From Fomes fomentarius (Eukaryota > Basidiomycota > Agaricomycetes > Polyporales > Polyporaceae): a DNA stretch of 64,000 bases. Position 1 is the first letter of the stretch, and every line of letters begins with the position of its first letter. The stretch is taken from the NCBI GenBank assembly GCA_022606135.1, contig JABYQN010000020.1, positions 62,001 to 126,000 of the forward strand, written 5' to 3'. The translations under genes and the position numbers were made by a program. Below are positions 61,689-64,000 of the stretch, piece by piece. Under the pieces are notes generated by a model, which saw only the letters and a program-made list of their open reading frames with translations, searched no databases and was not told the DNA's origin.

Positions 61689-61739
61689 GTGGTTTCAGCC
61701 GCGGCGTAGTTTCAGCCACAGCGTGGTTTCAGCCGCGGC
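61689..61739 (+). repeat. Three tandem 17-bp units in the NLR/AAA promoter
   Basis: Units GTGGTTTCAGCCGCGGC, GTAGTTTCAGCCACAGC and GTGGTTTCAGCCGCGGC; the outer two are identical. They lie about 45 bp upstream of the TATA box at 61784, a place where factor-binding sites are expected. Confidence 0.85.
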
Positions 61740-61783
61740 GCTCCTCGCGATTTTTGTTGGATGTACAGTGGCTGCAGATCGTC

Positions 61784-61790
61784 TATATAA
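61784..61790 (+). promoter_or_regulatory. TATA box of the DUF7025-AAA gene
   Basis: TATATAA, 48-54 bp before the ATG at 61838. One of the clearest core-promoter signals in the window. Confidence 0.6.
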
Positions 61791-61837
61791 GGGCTCCTGG
61801 GGATGTCCCATGCATTGTGATTCTAAGCACATTCCAC

Positions 61838-64000
61838 ATGTCTACGATGAGCCTTCAGTCTTCAAATTCGATCAATGCCACAGCGGCCCCCACGCCTGAT
61901 GGTCCACCGAAGCTCCGTCCCCAAATTGCCCGTTACGATGCTTTGTAGGTAGACCATCGTACTAAGCCCCTAGTGTTCTATGCTTATTCTACTCACACCT
62001 CGCAGTTTCAATCAGTGGGTGCCATCGCACTCTATATTAGACGTACTAAGCCTTTGACCCCGTACAGACGGAACCGCCGGTACGAGCTCAGGAAGACCCG
62101 TAGGCCTGACGACAAGGGATTGAGCAAGAAACCGATTCTTCTCGTCAAGCGAATCATCAACTCTAAGGGTCAACATGAGGATACACAGGTCGAGATACAT
62201 CACGAAGCATTGCGATCGCTGCTGGCAGAAATCCACCGTGATATTGAGGGAGTCGACCTGACTACCAAAAAGCCGGCGGTGAGTCTATTGTTTAACTGCC
62301 TTTATGCTACGGCTCCTGAGCGATGGTGTATATGCAGATTAGCCGCAAGCTCTTCTATTATTCGCATGAGAAATTAGCGGCAAAGCGTCAAGACCTCCTG
62401 GCACACGACAAGCCAGAAGATCAAGACCTCATAGAAGGGCTCAACGCAGCTCACCGCTTTATCGACGAGGATCTCGCAGGAACCATCAGTGATGTTGATA
62501 CTCTCATCAGCCAGCGGCAGATTACCTATCCCTACCTCTGGGCTCTCTTCCGTCCAAGTACACATGTATACGGCTACGACTCCGCAACGGATCAGTCCTT
62601 CGTGGCGTATGTGGCAAAAGAGCCGAGTTACATATGGTCGATGAAAGAGGGGTTCTACGTAGTAGTCCACTGCGCTATAATCGTTCACGACGACATTGGC
62701 TTCGGTCTCGCCCGATACGACGTCAAGATCCCTGAATTCTTTGGAGCATACTTCATCCATGAGTTACCCATCTTCCCTCTCGAGTTCTACGCCGACCACC
62801 AAAAGCTTTGCGAGAAAGCCATCGCCCTGGGGAAAGTCTACGCGAACTCAAGCCTTTCGCGCATGCACTTTTACAAACACCACGGCACCGCCACTCTATG
62901 CGTCGACGAAGACGAAGGGAGGGCGAGCGGTGAGAAAGAAGGGAGGGCGAGTGGTGAGAAAAAGCTAAGGGTACGTCGCATGTGCATGTCTTCGGCATAA
63001 TAATCTGCTAAACTTTCGACCGTATCTGAAGATCAACGAACGGGTTATGATTGACGTGGAGTCCTTCTTCGAAAACCAAAGCCATCATAAGCTCGTGCAG
63101 CGCAAATATAACCAGCTCGCACCCGGTGTCTATCGGAAGCTTAATCCTCAAACATTGTCAGAGGAGCAGTTCATGATATGCAGTCCGGTGCTCCTCGGCT
63201 TCTGCTTCAACACCAAGACCTGGGGTACGTTAACTGACTTCGCTTGCCATACTTAACTGAATATTACCCTCAGGTGTTTTCGCACACAACAGAGTAGACG
63301 AGGTCAACTGGTCCGAGGAGCCCTTCGATGGACTCGTGCTCGGAAAGAAGCACAAGCTCCTCATCTCATCCCTTGTGACGGAGCACAAATCTCATTCCAC
63401 AAGCTTCGACGACCTTGTCGCTGGCAAAGGAAGAGGTCTGGTCGGGTTGCTATGTGGCAATCCGGGATGTGGCAAGACCCTGACAGCTGAGGCTGTCGCT
63501 GAGAAGGCCCGCAAGCCTCTAATAACGGTCAGCGCGGGGGAGCTTGGTACTTATTCGTGGGAAACCGACTACAAGTTGAGGGCGATCCTTCGTCGTGGGG
63601 AGCGCTGGGACGCTGTGGTGCTCTTAGACGAAGCGGACGTCTTCCTGCAGGAAAGAGATAAAACTGACGTTTCGCGGAATGCGCTGGTTTCGATATTCCT
63701 CACACAGGTCGAATACCATCCTGGTATTCTCATCTTCACCACGAACCTCATCAAACAGATCGACTCTGCTTTCGAAAGTATGTGCTACTTGCTTGGACCT
63801 CATGGCGAGGTATTGACATGGGATGCGTGCAGGTCGCATCCACTTCTGCGTGAAGTACCCAGACCTCGATTTCAACTCGCGCAAGGCGGTCTGGCAAACG
63901 TTTCTTTTCAGAGCAGGCATCAGTGAGAAGGAGATGGGAGAACATGGTCTTGCTCATTTGGCAAAACGCCCGCTGAACGGACGCCAGGTATGTTGTCCTC
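61838..64000 (+). CDS. DUF7025-AAA ATPase, fungal, 3' end cut by window edge
   Basis: A fungal AAA+ ATPase family of unknown substrate. It starts MSTMSLQSSNSINATAAPTP, with RPQIARYDAL joined to FFNQRNRRYELRK by two short introns. One has a TT|GTAGGT donor; the next is only about 53 nt (CA|GTGGGT to GTACAG). Then come PILLVKRIINSKG, VEIHHEALRSLLAEIHRDIE, ISRKLFYYSHEKLAAKRQDL and LWALFRPSTHVYGYDSATDQ, the DUF7025-type region by recollection. A charged low-complexity stretch follows, with two GRASGEK units near 62916-62961. AAA core: GLLCGNPGCGKTLTAEAVAE (Walker A), AVVLLDEADVFLQERD (Walker B), GILIFTTNLIKQID (sensor). After a short intron the frame resumes PDLDFNSRKAVWQTFLFRAG and is open at base 64000. 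It is head to head with the NLR gene. Confidence 0.85.

Larger units (their letters stand above)
61179..61837. other. Bidirectional promoter between NLR and DUF7025-AAA genes
   Basis: 659 bp between two divergent ATGs. Contains three tandem 17-bp units and a TATA box, listed separately. No gene seen. Confidence 0.6.

Overview
This window is nuclear DNA of a filamentous fungus. It is most likely an agaricomycete basidiomycete, with Polyporales as my best guess. Genes are cut by many 50-70 nt GT-AG introns with CTGAC/CTAAC-like branch sites. Microexons are common. Several families look typical of mushroom-forming fungi: a multi-span protein with the CPN-DISG-GVR motif, F-box proteins, signal-less single-span receptors-like proteins, an NLR-type STAND NTPase and a DUF7025/AAA ATPase. 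No tRNA, rRNA, CRISPR or intact transposon was recognised. All gene models come from reading splice sites and conserved motifs by eye. Where I summed exon lengths and phases I say so.

Layout. 1-5.96 kb: a membrane protein cut by the left edge (-) and an amino-acid permease (+), divergent. 7.3-11.4 kb: a division-1 chitin synthase (+) whose frame needs a single-nucleotide exon. 12.2-17.1 kb: a 117-residue unknown (-) and an F-box gene (-) with a repeat-filled gap. 18.6-19.8 kb: EB1/Mal3 microtubule plus-end protein (+). 21.0-24.5 kb: two tandem single-span membrane proteins (+). 24.8-28.8 kb: two tandem monocarboxylate-type MFS transporters (-). 30.3-34.8 kb: GH2 beta-mannosidase (-). 35.9-36.6 kb: a Cys-containing unknown (+). 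37.5-39.8 kb: a membrane-anchored histidine acid phosphatase/phytase-like enzyme (+). 39.8-49.2 kb: a gene-poor stretch rich in simple repeats, whose only convincing gene encodes an 80-residue Cys-rich protein (-). 49.2-55.7 kb: PIG-T/Gpi16 (-) and the AAA ATPase Afg2/Drg1 (+), divergent. 56.1-64 kb: a 1,540-residue NLR-like NACHT protein (-), head to head with a DUF7025-AAA ATPase (+) that runs off the right edge.

How the genes relate. Conserved housekeeping functions include wall synthesis (chitin synthase), GPI anchoring (PIG-T), 60S ribosome maturation (Afg2), microtubule dynamics (EB1), and sugar and phosphate scavenging (beta-mannosidase, phytase-like). They alternate with lineage-specific, fast-changing loci: the NLR, the AAA ATPase, F-box, the paired receptor-like proteins and the small Cys-rich protein. 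The strongest candidate for an undescribed system is the divergent NLR/AAA pair with tandem 17-bp repeats and a TATA box between them. The strongest molecular oddity is the one-nucleotide exon in the chitin synthase.
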